A stretch of 64,000 nucleotides of DNA from Marinobacterium lacunae (GCF_000705555.1 NZ_JMQN01000021.1:1-64000), one strand, 5' to 3'; counted from the stretch's first letter, positions 1 to 8,871 are shown. Notes: generated from the sequence alone by a model not told the origin. Numbers and translations are program-made.

Positions 1-718
1 GCGCCAGATTGAAGGAGCTGGCTGTCGAACAGTCCGCCTACGGATATCTGATGCTTCACGGGATGCTCAAGGCCGAGGGACTGGTCGTGAACAGGAAACG
101 GACCTACCGGATCTACTCCGAAGAGGGGTTACAGGTCCGGACCAAGAAGCGCAAAAAGCTTCAGCGACCTCGACAGCCAATAGAGGTACCAACGCGTGTG
201 AATGAGCGTTGGTCGATGGACTTCGTATCGGACCAGCTCGCCAGTGGCAGACGTTTTCGGGTGTTCAATGTCGTCGACGAGTTCTCTCGTGAAGTAGTAG
301 GTCAGCTGGTATCCGTGTCGATCAGCGGCCGTCAGGTCGCACGCTTCCTGGATCGCTTGCTGGAGCTGCGTGGCAGACCCAAAAAGATCATCTGCGATAA
401 CGGGACAGAGTTTACCAGCAAAGCGATGTTCTTCTGGAGTCGGGAAACCGGTGTTGGACTTGGATTTATCCAGCCAGGCAAACCGACTCAGAATGCGTTC
501 GTCGAAAGTCTGAACGGCAAATTCCGCAACGAGTGCCTGAACCGTCATTGGTTCAGAACGCTGGACGAGGCACGAGTAGAGGTCGATCTATGGCGAAAGC
601 ACTACAACCAAGTGAGGCCACACAGCGCACTCGGATATGTTCCACCAGAGCAATATGCTAACCAAGCAGCATAGTGGAATCTCATCTGGGCAGTGGTACT
701 AACTGAGGGGAAAGGTCA
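1..718 (+). mobile_element. IS3-family insertion sequence, right part (left end outside window)
   Basis: This is the 3' part of an IS3-family element. The transposase OrfB ends at 674 and the element probably ends at 718, where the sequence GAGGGGAAAGGTCA closes with the CA dinucleotide typical of IS3-family right termini. Immediately beyond 718, codons of a different (IS1182-like) transposase resume on the opposite strand, so the IS3 element appears to have inserted into that older element. The left end and any target duplication lie outside the window. Confidence 0.8.
3..674 (+). CDS. IS3-family transposase OrfB, C-terminal part
   Basis: Integrase/transposase of the DDE class that cuts and joins the ends of the IS3 element. 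The reading frame is open to the window edge, so the N-terminus is missing; TTG at 9 is not a true start. Numbering from that TTG, the catalytic triad is visible as D71 (SMDF), D130 (ICDNGTEF) and E166 (NAFVESLNGKFRNECL), giving the D,D(35)E spacing of the IS3 family. The C-terminal HYNQVRPHSALGY motif is also typical. OrfA and the programmed frameshift region are not in view. The visible part is intact. Confidence 0.93.
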   Translation, partial: ARLKELAVEQSAYGYLMLHGMLKAEGLVVNRKRTYRIYSEEGLQVRTKKRKKLQRPRQPIEVPTRVNERWSMDFVSDQLASGRRFRVFNVVDEFSREVVGQLVSVSISGRQVARFLDRLLELRGRPKKIICDNGTEFTSKAMFFWSRETGVGLGFIQPGKPTQNAFVESLNGKFRNECLNRHWFRTLDEARVEVDLWRKHYNQVRPHSALGYVPPEQYANQAA

Positions 719-719
719 C

Positions 720-1163
720 GGTGTGTAATTGTACTGTTTGCTGTTAACCGCTTTGAATTTACTGCCGTCGATAGCGACCACCGCCTCGGAAAACATATGC
801 ATGCTTTTTTGATACCCTTACCGTGATCTCTTCGAAGTCGGCAATGGTTTTGAAATCAGGAGTCAGTCGCTCCATCAACCACATCAGCTCAACATTACGA
901 TGAGCTTCTCGTTCGAGTCGCCGTGACGACTGGATACGGTTGATATAACCATAAATGTATAGCTTCTGTAGTGTCGCGGGGTGGTAGCCGGGACGACCCT
1001 TAGTCTTCGCTTTTGCTCTCTGGAGTCCAAGACTATGTAGGTCGAGTTGATCCACAAAAGCATCAATGACTCTGATCGGATTATCTTCTGTTACGAAGTC
1101 ATCAAGGGCTTCGAGGAACAAGGTGACCTGGGACCGATCCTGTCCTTGAATACGGCATGACAT
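720..1163 (-). pseudogene. IS1182-like transposase remnant
   Basis: The N-terminal part starts near 1163 (MSCRIQGQDRSQ) and has the family's opening pattern, including a GRPGYHP motif, down to TPDFKTIADF. The frame then breaks. A second piece, VVAIDGSKFKAVNS, is readable in another frame around 745-795; this is the conserved block that normally lies well downstream in the protein. The gene therefore has an internal deletion or rearrangement plus a frame change, and is cut off at about 719 by the IS3 element. It cannot encode an active transposase. Confidence 0.8.
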
Positions 1164-1525
1164 ATCAGCGACACCTGGGCTGGCTACACTGATAAGTGTA
1201 GTCAAAAATGAATTTAGACGTGTCAAAATAAGATTACAGAAGCGTTTTCACACAGCCTACGCACACAGCGGAAATTAGCGAGGTTAGCAACTGACTGCCG
1301 CTATCGACCCTAAGCTGCCGCTCACCAAATCTCTCCTCATAACGACGTCTACTCTTCTCTGGAGAGGAACTTGTTAAGAGTGTTGACCACTACATAACTC
1401 TACCCCTACGCATTTTGAAAGAAAGTTTGTCATGCAACTGTGGAGAGTTTATGCAAGTCGGACTGGCATGACGGGGGTGATCAAACCCGTTAAACTGCTC
1501 CGTTAAGACAATAAGTTGCCCGGAT
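1164..1525. other. Intergenic stretch between IS remnants and the sugar-acid island
   Basis: No convincing gene. It holds leftover sequence upstream of the IS1182-like fragment and the leader of the GntR-family gene. Just before that gene, at about 1469-1488, is an imperfect dyad (ACGGG then CCCGT, 10 bases apart) that could be an operator. The TGGTA-N9-TACCA motif found elsewhere in the island is not present here. Confidence 0.4.
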
Positions 1526-2272
1526 ATGCCCCTGCCCATGACCACCAATGCCTTTGCCTTCGAACAGACGCTGACCAACAAGACCAAGAAGGATGTGCTG
1601 GCCGGCAAGATCCTCGAGATGATCTTCACCGGGTTGCTGCGCGATGGCGATCAGCTTCCGAGTGAGCGTGAGCTTGGCAACATGTTCGGGGTCAGCAGAG
1701 AAACCGTTCGCAGCGCACTGGCGATAGTCGCGGCCTACGGTCTGATCAGTGTCGCCCATGGCGCCAAGACCCGTGTCAATCGCAATGAGGAGCTGCTCAA
1801 GCGCTGCATCGAACTGCTGCCGGAGCTGGGGGCGATCGAGGTCAACAACTATGACGTGCACACCGTGTTCGACAGCCGCAAAGTGATTGAGGCCGCCATC
1901 GCCCGCAATGCCGCGCGCAATATCGATCGGGTGGGGCTCGAGGCGCTGCGCAAGCTGTTGGACCAACAGCAGCAGCTGTTCAACGAGCCGGTGCATTTCC
2001 AGCTCTCGGACAAGAATTTCCACAAACTGATTTCGGAATACGCGGGTAACGAAATCCTGCTCAAGTACACCGAAGATCTCTACAGTTATGGCCTCAACTT
2101 CCGACGCCTGGTGATGCAGATGGAGGGCTCTATAGAACGCAGCTACCGCGAGCACGAGGCGATCTACTCGGCCCTGGAAGCCCATGATCCCGACCGCGCC
2201 GAACAGGCGATGCTCGCCCATATCGAGAGCGTGTACTGCACCACCGTCGAGGCGATGCAGGGCAACGCCTGA
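1526..2272 (+). CDS. FadR-subfamily (GntR/FCD) transcriptional regulator, copy 1
   Basis: A 248-residue regulator. An N-terminal winged helix-turn-helix (about residues 15-85, with LPSERELGNMFGVSRETVRSAL as recognition region, written here only for orientation in two halves: LPSERELGNMF and GVSRETVRSAL) is followed by an all-helical FCD ligand-binding domain (about 95-240) with HFQLSDKNFH and REHEAIY, where metal-binding His residues of the family lie. FCD regulators usually repress catabolic genes and respond to small carboxylic acids. It is a close paralogue of the regulator at 14435 and sits upstream of the sugar-acid genes. ATG at 1526 is used; ATG at 1538 is an alternative, and neither has a strong ribosome site. 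Confidence 0.9.
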   Translation: MPLPMTTNAFAFEQTLTNKTKKDVLAGKILEMIFTGLLRDGDQLPSERELGNMFGVSRETVRSALAIVAAYGLISVAHGAKTRVNRNEELLKRCIELLPELGAIEVNNYDVHTVFDSRKVIEAAIARNAARNIDRVGLEALRKLLDQQQQLFNEPVHFQLSDKNFHKLISEYAGNEILLKYTEDLYSYGLNFRRLVMQMEGSIERSYREHEAIYSALEAHDPDRAEQAMLAHIESVYCTTVEAMQGNA

Positions 2273-2458
2273 AGCCCAGTTTTACTCCCGCTTTATCTGA
2301 CTCCGACTTCGTTCAGCTGTGGCACGGGGCGCATGACTATTCCGCGACCCCGGCTGGCGCGCGCGTGCTGCCGTTGCGTGATTCATCCCTAACCCCGTGA
2401 TGCTGAAACGCCCTGCCTAACTCTTGAATTTTGCCTATTGACCCCGCTTTGTGGTCGC

Positions 2459-2477
2459 TGGTACAGTCAGCATACCA
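2459..2477. promoter_or_regulatory. Operator TGGTA-N9-TACCA upstream of the pdxA-like gene
   Basis: TGGTA (2459-2463) and TACCA (2473-2477) form an inverted repeat with a 9-base spacer; the flanking C and G extend it to CTGGTA/TACCAG. The same arrangement with the same spacing occurs at 14392-14410. GntR/FCD proteins commonly bind TGGT...ACCA dyads, so this is inferred to be the binding site of one or both island regulators. Confidence 0.65.
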
Positions 2478-2480
2478 GTG

Positions 2481-2504
2481 GGCCAGATGGTCTGGCCCGG
2501 ACCA
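2481..2504. promoter_or_regulatory. Two overlapping dyads next to the operator
   Basis: GGCCAGA-TGG-TCTGGCC (2481-2497) is a perfect 7-bp inverted repeat. It overlaps TGGTC-N7-GACCA (2488-2504). Both lie between the TGGTA-N9-TACCA operator and the start of the pdxA-like gene at 2555. They could be additional regulator sites or an RNA hairpin in the leader; there is no T-run, so a terminator is unlikely. Confidence 0.45.
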
Positions 2505-2554
2505 AGATAACAAGCCTGGCCAAATGGCACAGAAACAGAGCGGGGGGCAATTCA

Positions 2555-3577
2555 ATGGTAAACGACAAGCCGACAGTGGCACTGACCTTGGGCGATCCGG
2601 CCGGTATCGGCTCTGAGCTGATCGCCAAGCTGTTGAGTCACCGCCAGGTGTTGGAGCAGGCCAACGTCGTGCTGGTGGGTGACGAGTGGTTGTGGCAGCG
2701 CGGTCAGACGATTGCGGGTGTGCAGGTAGAGCTGCAGCCGATTGTCTCTCTCGCCGAAGCGCGGGCGCAGGCTGGCGGACGACCGCTGTTCCTGGCGGTG
2801 GATAGCGTACATCCGGAGGAGGTTGAGGTTGGCACTGCGCGTGCCAGCGGTGGTGCCTCAGTGCTGAAGGTGCTGGATTTGTGCCTGGCCGCGGTCCGTG
2901 ACCGCCAGATCGATGCGATCTGTTTCGCGCCGCTGAACAAGCACGCCATGAAACAGGCGGGCATGCCGTTCGAGGATGAGCTGCACTACTTTGCCGATTA
3001 CCTGAACGTGGATGGCTTCTTCTGCGAGTTCAATACCCTGGGTGGGCTCTGGACCTCACGCATCTCCTCCCATGTGCCGCTGAAGGATGTGCCGCTGTAC
3101 CTGGAAAAAGGGCGCATTAAGCAGGCCAGTCAGTTGATCTACCGCTCGCTGCAGGCGGCAGGCGTGGCTGAGCCGAGGGTGGCCGTGGCGGCATTGAACC
3201 CGCATGGCGGTGACGGAGGCGTCTGCGGCCGTGAGGAGATCGACATCATCGCGCCGGCGGTGGAGGAGCTGAATGCTGAAGGGGTTCCGGTGCATGGTCC
3301 TTTCCCGGCCGACACCATCTTCCTCAAGGCCCGCGCCGGGGAGTATGACGCCATCGTCACCATGTACCACGATCAGGGGCAGATCGCCATCAAGCTGCTC
3401 GGCTTCGAGCGTGGCGTCACGGTGCAGGGCGGACTGCCGGTACCGATCACTACGCCGGCTCATGGCACCGCCTACGACATCGCCGGTCAGAACCGCGCCA
3501 ACGTCGAGGCGACCCTGCAAGCTTTCCACATTGCCTGCCGGATGGGTGCTGCCTACCGCGCCGAGGCCAACTGCTGA
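2555..3577 (+). CDS. PdxA-family dehydrogenase
   Basis: A 340-residue member of the PdxA family (4-hydroxythreonine-4-phosphate dehydrogenase and relatives), which oxidises a hydroxyl using NAD and a divalent metal. The N-terminal TLGDPAGIG motif and the three metal-ligand histidine regions (SSHVPLKDV, LNPHGGDGG, MYHDQGQIAIK) are intact, as is PAHGTAYDIAG. ATG at 2555 is preferred because the family homology starts there (MVNDKPTVALTLGDPAGIG); upstream codons look like leader. It is the first gene of the sugar-acid operon, 24 bp before the dehydratase gene. True PdxA makes vitamin B6, but PdxA2-type paralogues act on sugar-acid phosphates and others on dihydrodiols; no DUF1537 kinase partner is present, so its substrate is open. 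Confidence 0.88.
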   Translation: MVNDKPTVALTLGDPAGIGSELIAKLLSHRQVLEQANVVLVGDEWLWQRGQTIAGVQVELQPIVSLAEARAQAGGRPLFLAVDSVHPEEVEVGTARASGGASVLKVLDLCLAAVRDRQIDAICFAPLNKHAMKQAGMPFEDELHYFADYLNVDGFFCEFNTLGGLWTSRISSHVPLKDVPLYLEKGRIKQASQLIYRSLQAAGVAEPRVAVAALNPHGGDGGVCGREEIDIIAPAVEELNAEGVPVHGPFPADTIFLKARAGEYDAIVTMYHDQGQIAIKLLGFERGVTVQGGLPVPITTPAHGTAYDIAGQNRANVEATLQAFHIACRMGAAYRAEANC

Positions 3578-3601
3578 ACAACTACTCTGGAGAATCGAAT
3601 A

Positions 3602-4774
3602 ATGAAAATAACCAATGTCCGCGCGCGTACCTTTGAATGGAAAGGTCACACCGTTCCACCCCAGGCCCATTTCTGCTCCAACGCTATGGACCAGCTTTGG
3701 GATCGCGGCGACTCCATGGGCACCTTCCGTTTCCACGGTTGGACCGTGGTGGAAGTGGAAACCGATGACGGTCTGGTCGGTATCGGCAACGTGGCGCTGG
3801 CGCCGCGCATCGCCAAGGCGATCATCGACCAGTACCTGACGCCGCTGGTGATCGGTCACGACCCGTTCGACTACGAATATCTGTGGCAGCGCATGTACCG
3901 CTCAACCCATGCCTGGGGGCGCAAGGGTGTAGCCATGGCGGCCATCTCCGCCATCGATATCGCGCTCTGGGATCTGATGGGCAAGGCCACCGGGCGTCCG
4001 GTGTTCAAGCTGCTGGGTGGTCGCACCAAGGAGAAGATCCCCTGCTACGCCTCCAAGCTCTACCGCACTGACCTGAAAGAGATGCAGGACGAGGCGCAGC
4101 GCTACCTGGATCAGGGTTTTACCTCCATGAAGATGCGCTTCGGCTACGGTCCCAAGGACGGTCCCCAGGGTATGCGTGAGAACCTCAATAGCGTCGCCGC
4201 GGTACGAGAGGTGATCGGCGACGATGTAGATCTGATGCTGGAGTGCTACATGGGCTGGAACCTGGAGTACACCAAGCGCATGCTGCCGAAGCTGGAGAAG
4301 TTCGAGCCGCGCTGGCTTGAGGAGCCGGTGATTGCCGATGATATCGATGGCTACGCCGAGCTGAACCAGCTCACCTCGATCCCGATCTCCGGTGGCGAGC
4401 ATGAGTTCACCAGCTACGGCTTCAAGCAGTTGCTGGACAAAAAGGCAGTGTCCGTCGTGCAGTACGACACCAACCGTGTCGGCGGTATCACCGCGGCGCA
4501 CAAGATCAACGCCCTGTGCGAAGCCTACAGCGTGCCGGTGATTCCCCATGCCGGGCAGATGCACAACTACCACCTGACCATGTCCACCCTGGCCTCGCCG
4601 ATGTCTGAATTCTTCCCGGTGCATGACGTGGAGGTGGGTAACGAGCTGTTCTACTACATCTTCAAGGGTGACCCGGAGCCGGTGAACGGGTTTATCGATC
4701 TGGATGACAACAAGCCGGGGCTGGGTCTGACCATCTCCCAGCGCTACCTCGACCAGTTCAACATCATCGAATAA
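3602..4774 (+). CDS. lyxD: L-lyxonate dehydratase-like enolase-superfamily enzyme
   Basis: A 390-residue mandelate-racemase-subgroup enzyme that would dehydrate an aldonate to the 2-keto-3-deoxy acid. It has a capping domain (about 1-125), then a (beta/alpha)7beta barrel. Likely metal ligands are E214 (LMLECYMG), E240 (RWLEEPV) and E266 (SGGEHEF). The second-strand motif is K177-M178-R179 and the catalytic His is H316 (VIPHAGQ), with a partner Asp in QYDTNRVGG. From memory, characterised L-lyxonate dehydratase (Labrenzia aggregata) has a KxR motif with essential Arg179 and His316, the same numbering. Rhamnonate dehydratases are similar but lack the KxR. It is followed by the next two pathway steps, which supports a C5 substrate. 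A good ribosome site precedes ATG. Confidence 0.87.
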   Translation: MKITNVRARTFEWKGHTVPPQAHFCSNAMDQLWDRGDSMGTFRFHGWTVVEVETDDGLVGIGNVALAPRIAKAIIDQYLTPLVIGHDPFDYEYLWQRMYRSTHAWGRKGVAMAAISAIDIALWDLMGKATGRPVFKLLGGRTKEKIPCYASKLYRTDLKEMQDEAQRYLDQGFTSMKMRFGYGPKDGPQGMRENLNSVAAVREVIGDDVDLMLECYMGWNLEYTKRMLPKLEKFEPRWLEEPVIADDIDGYAELNQLTSIPISGGEHEFTSYGFKQLLDKKAVSVVQYDTNRVGGITAAHKINALCEAYSVPVIPHAGQMHNYHLTMSTLASPMSEFFPVHDVEVGNELFYYIFKGDPEPVNGFIDLDDNKPGLGLTISQRYLDQFNIIE

Positions 4775-4785
4775 GGAGGGCGGTC

Positions 4786-5784
4786 ATGAGAATCGTACAG
4801 ATCAGCCATCCCCAGGGCCTGCGCGCCGCGGTGGTGGAGAGCCCGAATCAGCTGAGGGTGGTCGAGTTTGACGGCGGCACCTACGCGCTGGCGCAGGCCG
4901 CCATCGCCGAGGGTCTGTCGCTGGAGGCGGTGATCGACCGCCACCTGGGGCAGGAGCGGCTGGACTACACCCAGGTGATCGAAACTGGTCAGCTGCTGGC
5001 GCCGATGAGCCATCCGGATCCGGCTCACTGCCTGGTGTCCGGCACCGGTCTGACCCATCTCGGCAGCGCCAGTACCCGTGCCAACATGCACGCGCAGATC
5101 GCCGCCAAGGACAGCGAACTGACCGACAGCATGCGCATGTTCAAGCTCGGCCTGGATGGCGGCAAGCCGGAGACCGGTCGGGTTGGCGCGCAGCCGGAGT
5201 GGTTCTACAAGGGCGACGGCGACATCGTTGTCGCGCCGGAAGCCGCGCTGCCGGTACCGGCGTTTGCCGAGGACGCCGGTGAAGAGCCGGAACTGGTCGG
5301 CCTCTACCTGATCGCGCCCGACGGTACCCCCTGGCGCGTCGGTTTCGCTGTCGGCAATGAATTCTCCGACCATGTCACCGAACGCGGCAATTACCTCTGG
5401 CTGGCTCATTCCAAGCTGCGGGCCTGCAGTTTTGGTCCGGAGTTATTACTGGGTGAACTGCCGGCGGATCTGCAGGGTGAAAGCCGCATCGTCCGTGAGG
5501 GCGAGGTGATCTGGCGCAAGCCGTTCCTGACCGGCGAAGCCAACATGGCGCACAGCCTGGCCAATCTGGAGCACCACCACTTCAAGTATGCCCAGTTCCG
5601 CCGCCCCGGCGATCTGCACGTGCATTACTTCGGCACCGCCACGCTGAGCTTTGCCGATGGTGTTCGTACTCAGGATGGCGACCGCTTTGAGATCGAATTG
5701 CCGGCCCTGGGACGGGCGTTGGGCAATCCGCTGCGGTTCGCTGACGATAATGACACGACAGCGTTAACCGTGGCTGCACTCTAA
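4786..5784 (+). CDS. AraD1/GguC-type FAH-fold 2-keto-3-deoxy-pentonate dehydratase
   Basis: A 332-residue protein of the fumarylacetoacetate-hydrolase fold, AraD1/GguC branch. The metal-binding region is GEEPELVGLY (about residue 165-175) followed by VGNEFSDHVTERGNYLWLAHSK. Family relatives dehydrate 2-keto-3-deoxy pentonates to alpha-ketoglutaric semialdehyde (XylX-like chemistry). The gene follows lyxD by 11 bp behind a strong AAGGAGGGCGG ribosome site, and a semialdehyde dehydrogenase lies further down the operon, so it is inferred to convert 2-keto-3-deoxy-L-lyxonate to the semialdehyde. A diketo-acid hydrolase, as in L-rhamnose/L-fucose oxidation, is the alternative but is not favoured by the neighbours. 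Confidence 0.82.
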   Translation: MRIVQISHPQGLRAAVVESPNQLRVVEFDGGTYALAQAAIAEGLSLEAVIDRHLGQERLDYTQVIETGQLLAPMSHPDPAHCLVSGTGLTHLGSASTRANMHAQIAAKDSELTDSMRMFKLGLDGGKPETGRVGAQPEWFYKGDGDIVVAPEAALPVPAFAEDAGEEPELVGLYLIAPDGTPWRVGFAVGNEFSDHVTERGNYLWLAHSKLRACSFGPELLLGELPADLQGESRIVREGEVIWRKPFLTGEANMAHSLANLEHHHFKYAQFRRPGDLHVHYFGTATLSFADGVRTQDGDRFEIELPALGRALGNPLRFADDNDTTALTVAAL

Positions 5785-5812
5785 CCCTTAATTACTGCAA
5801 GAGGTCAAAACA

Positions 5813-6808
5813 ATGATAACTACATTCAAACCTCTCAAAACTCTGTTGGCAGCGTCCGTTGGCGCCCTGACCCTGAGCTTGAGCTGTATTACCCATGCGG
5901 ACTGGAAATTAACCTTTGCCCACGCGCACCCGGTCGAAGATTCGCAGCACCTGGCGGCGGAACACTTCGCTGCACAGGTGAAGGAGCGTACTCAGGGCGA
6001 GGTGACGGTGCGCATCTTCCCGAACGGGCAGTTGGGCGATGATGCCGGCATGATTGCTGGCGTGCGTGGCGGCAGCATTGACATCGAACTGTCTGGCAAC
6101 CCCTATTTCAGCGGTTTGGTGGGAGAGCTCAATGTGCTCGACCTGCCGTTCCTGTTCGAGGATGCGGCACAAGCGTACCGGGTGCTCGATGGCGAGGTAG
6201 GTCAGGATCTACTGGGTTTCATGGGTGCCAAGGGTATTAAGGGACTGGCGTTCTGGGAGATCGGTTTCCGCAACCTGACCAACTCCCGGCATGCGGTTAA
6301 CAGTGCGGATGATATCAAGGGCTTGAAACTGCGTACCACGCCAAATCCGGCCCACATTGCGGCGTTCAAGACCCTCGGCGCCAACCCGGTGCCGATGCCG
6401 TTCGCCGAGCTGTTTACTGCTCTGGAAACCGGCACGGTCGATGGCCAGGAAAACCCGGTCACGCTGATTCGTTCCGCCAACCTGGATGCGGTGCAGAAAT
6501 ATCTGTCGCTCACAGCGCATGCCTATACGGCGGCGCCATTGATCATGAACAAGGCCAAGTTCGACAGCCTGCCCGCAGAGTATCAGCTGGTGGTGGTAGA
6601 AGCTGCGCGTGAAGCGGCGCAATACCAGCGCAATCTGAACAGCGAGCGCATGGCGACAGATCTGGAGTACCTCAAAGCCCAGGGCATGCAGGTGGTCGCG
6701 CAGCCGGATCGCGAGTCGATGCGAGCGGCTGTGGAGGCATCGGTGCGCGCTGGTTTCGTTGAGAAGTATGGCAGCGAGCTGCTCGACGCCGTGGAAAGTG
6801 CCAAGTAG
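5813..6808 (+). CDS. dctP: TRAP transporter substrate-binding protein DctP (set 1, no own permease)
   Basis: A 331-residue periplasmic DctP-type binding protein with a Sec signal peptide (cleavage near SCITHA-DW). It shows the family block FWEIGFRNLTNS, the carboxylate-binding arginine in LKLRTTPNPAH, and FTALETGTVDGQENP. It delivers an organic or sugar acid to a DctQM permease. There is no membrane component directly beside it; the nearest follows the second binding protein (8933-10787), so the two may share one permease. Confidence 0.92.
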   Translation: MITTFKPLKTLLAASVGALTLSLSCITHADWKLTFAHAHPVEDSQHLAAEHFAAQVKERTQGEVTVRIFPNGQLGDDAGMIAGVRGGSIDIELSGNPYFSGLVGELNVLDLPFLFEDAAQAYRVLDGEVGQDLLGFMGAKGIKGLAFWEIGFRNLTNSRHAVNSADDIKGLKLRTTPNPAHIAAFKTLGANPVPMPFAELFTALETGTVDGQENPVTLIRSANLDAVQKYLSLTAHAYTAAPLIMNKAKFDSLPAEYQLVVVEAAREAAQYQRNLNSERMATDLEYLKAQGMQVVAQPDRESMRAAVEASVRAGFVEKYGSELLDAVESAK

Positions 6809-6817
6809 GAGATAGGC

Positions 6818-7810
6818 ATGGACCTGAACCTGACCGAACTGCGCAGTCGTTACCTGCAGAGTGGGGAAGATAAATGGCTGCCGATCGTGGATGCTCACCT
6901 GCACTTCTGGGATCCACAGCAGAACTACCATCCCTGGCTTTGCGACGAACCGCCCATCACTTTTCGTTACGGTGATTACCGTCCGATCCGCAAGCCCTTC
7001 CTGCCGGCCGACTATCGTGCTCTGCAGGGCGAGCACCGGGTCATCGGCACGGTCTACATGGAAGCCGAATGGGACCCAACCGATGCACCGGGTGAAGCGG
7101 ATTGGGTCCATGGCCTCGCCCAGCGCACGGGTTGGCCCAACGCGATGATTGGTCAGGCTTGGCTGGACAGGGCCGATGTGGCGCAGCAGCTTGAAGCGCT
7201 GGCGCAGTTCCCACGGCTGCGCGGTGTGCGTCATAAACCAGCTGCGTTGGCACGGGAGGACTACGATCCGGCGCATTGTCTGAGCGGATCTATGCGTTGC
7301 CCCAACTGGCAGCGCGGCTATGCCGCCTTGGCTCAACAGGGCTTGATCTGCGAACTGCAAACCCACTGGTGGCATCTGCCGGATCTGCTGCCATTGCTGG
7401 AGCGCTATCCCGAGGTGCCGGTGGTGATCAATCACACCGGAGTGCCGGGGCAGCGGGATGAGGCGACGCTGCAAGGCTGGCACCAGGCGATGGCGCGGTT
7501 GGCTGCTTATCCACAGGTCAGCGTGAAGATCTCGGGCCTGGGGATGCAGGGCCGGCGCTGGCGGCTGGACGATAACCAGCGGGTCATTCAGGAGGTGATC
7601 GCGCTGTTTGGCCCGCAGCGCTGCCTATTTGCCAGCAACTTCCCGGTGGACTCGCTGGTGACGGATCTGGCACCGCTGTGGGGCGCGTTCAAGCAGCTGA
7701 CGACTGAATTCAGCCGCACTGAACGCCTGGCCATGTTCTGCGACAACGCAATACGCATTTATCAATTGGATTGCGCCGAACTCGGCGAAACGACGGAGAT
7801 GGCCTGCTGA
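6818..7810 (+). CDS. Amidohydrolase-2 family lactonase, copy 1
   Basis: A 330-residue TIM-barrel hydrolase of the COG3618/amidohydrolase-2 family, which contains L-fuconolactone, rhamnonolactone and 2-pyrone-4,6-dicarboxylate lactonases. The metal motif HxH is seen in VDAHLHFWDP (about residue 26-35), a barrel His in VVINHTGVPG, and a late acidic motif in ASNFPVDSL. It starts 9 bp after dctP set 1. In this island it most likely opens an aldono-lactone (for example lyxonolactone) before dehydration. Cytoplasmic; no signal peptide. Confidence 0.82.
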   Translation: MDLNLTELRSRYLQSGEDKWLPIVDAHLHFWDPQQNYHPWLCDEPPITFRYGDYRPIRKPFLPADYRALQGEHRVIGTVYMEAEWDPTDAPGEADWVHGLAQRTGWPNAMIGQAWLDRADVAQQLEALAQFPRLRGVRHKPAALAREDYDPAHCLSGSMRCPNWQRGYAALAQQGLICELQTHWWHLPDLLPLLERYPEVPVVINHTGVPGQRDEATLQGWHQAMARLAAYPQVSVKISGLGMQGRRWRLDDNQRVIQEVIALFGPQRCLFASNFPVDSLVTDLAPLWGAFKQLTTEFSRTERLAMFCDNAIRIYQLDCAELGETTEMAC

Positions 7811-7847
7811 TCGCCAGCTGGCATGCGCTCTTACCTGAGTACCCTAG

Positions 7848-7855
7848 AACAATAA
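7848..7855 (+). promoter_or_regulatory. AAnAAnAA (CA-like) motif before dctP set 2
   Basis: AACAATAA matches AAnAAnAA, the Hfq/Crc target described in Pseudomonas, and lies 11 nt before the ATG at 7867, just upstream of the AGAGG ribosome site. Function is inferred by analogy. Confidence 0.4.
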
Positions 7856-7866
7856 CAGAGGTTTAA

Positions 7867-8871
7867 ATGATGAAAACGATGACGATTTTCGGTACCGCCC
7901 TATTGTCCGCTTCCCTGGTGATGGGATCACTGCCTGCTGTAGCGGGAATCACGGCACGCATGGGGACCAGCTTGCCGGAGGAGCATCCTCAAACACTGGG
8001 CGCGCGCAAGTTTGCCGAGCTGGTCGAGCAAAAGACTCAGGGTGAAGTGGAGGTCAAGGTGTTCAGTGGTGGCATGCTCGGCAATGACGTCAATATGACC
8101 TCCATGCTGCAGGCCGGCACCCTGGCCTTTACTGTGCCCTCGACGGCAACGCTGGCCAGCTTGAACGGCAACTTCAGCATCGTCAGCCTGCCGTTCCAGT
8201 TCGACAATGAGGCGCATGCTGATGCAGTTCTGGACGGCGAGGTGGGGCAATCGCTGCTCAGGAGTCTGGACGACAAGGGACTCGAGGCCCTAGCATTCTG
8301 GGAAAACGGCTTCCGCCACCTGACCAACTCCCGCCGCCCGGTGGAAACCCTGGAGGACCTGCAGGGGCTGAAGGTTCGGGTCATGGAGAACAACCTGTAT
8401 ATCGACCTGTTCAATACGCTGCAGGCGAACGCCGTGCCGATGCCGGTTAACGAGCTGTTCACCGCTCTGGAAACACGTACCGTCGATGCTCAGGAAAACC
8501 CTTATACGGTGATCGCCTCCAAGCGTTTCTTCGAGGTACAGCCCTACCTGTCACAGACCGCGCATGCCTACGATGCGTTGGTGCTGCTGGCATCTGCCAA
8601 GTTCATGGATCAGCTCGATGAGTCCCAGCAACAGGCGGTTCGTGAGGCGGCACGCGAGGCCACCCTTTATCAGCGTCAGGTCAGCCGCGAACTCAACGGC
8701 ACTCTGTTACAGGAACTCAGTGACCAGATGCAGGTGAATGCGGTGCCAGAGGCGGAGCGCAAGCAGATGCGGGAGTCCTTGGCGGAGTTGATTCAACGCT
8801 ACCAGGCGAGCCTGGATCAAGACCTGGTGACCCGTTTCAGTCAGGCACTGGACGCATCGCGCGGCCAGTGA
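7867..8871 (+). CDS. dctP: TRAP transporter substrate-binding protein DctP (set 2)
   Basis: A 334-residue DctP-type binding protein with a signal peptide (about residues 1-27, cleaved after PAVAG). The conserved FWENGFRHLTNSRR, the Arg-containing LKVRVMENN, and FTALETRTVDAQENP are present. It lies directly before a DctQ-DctM pair and is the canonical binding protein of that system. It is related to the set-1 DctP in the same operon; the two may recognise the acid and lactone forms, or two different sugar acids. Confidence 0.93.
   Translation: MMKTMTIFGTALLSASLVMGSLPAVAGITARMGTSLPEEHPQTLGARKFAELVEQKTQGEVEVKVFSGGMLGNDVNMTSMLQAGTLAFTVPSTATLASLNGNFSIVSLPFQFDNEAHADAVLDGEVGQSLLRSLDDKGLEALAFWENGFRHLTNSRRPVETLEDLQGLKVRVMENNLYIDLFNTLQANAVPMPVNELFTALETRTVDAQENPYTVIASKRFFEVQPYLSQTAHAYDALVLLASAKFMDQLDESQQQAVREAAREATLYQRQVSRELNGTLLQELSDQMQVNAVPEAERKQMRESLAELIQRYQASLDQDLVTRFSQALDASRGQ

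Noticed and set aside
4786-5784. Assigning the FAH-fold protein as a 2,4-diketo-3-deoxy acid hydrolase of the rhamnose/fucose route
   Set aside because: No partner dehydrogenase of the short-chain type is in the operon, while a semialdehyde dehydrogenase is, which fits the dehydratase role.
6209-7483. 424-codon open frame on the minus strand
   Set aside because: It lies antisense to two strongly supported genes (dctP set 1 and a lactonase) and its product has low-complexity His/Gln/Arg composition typical of GC-rich shadow frames.
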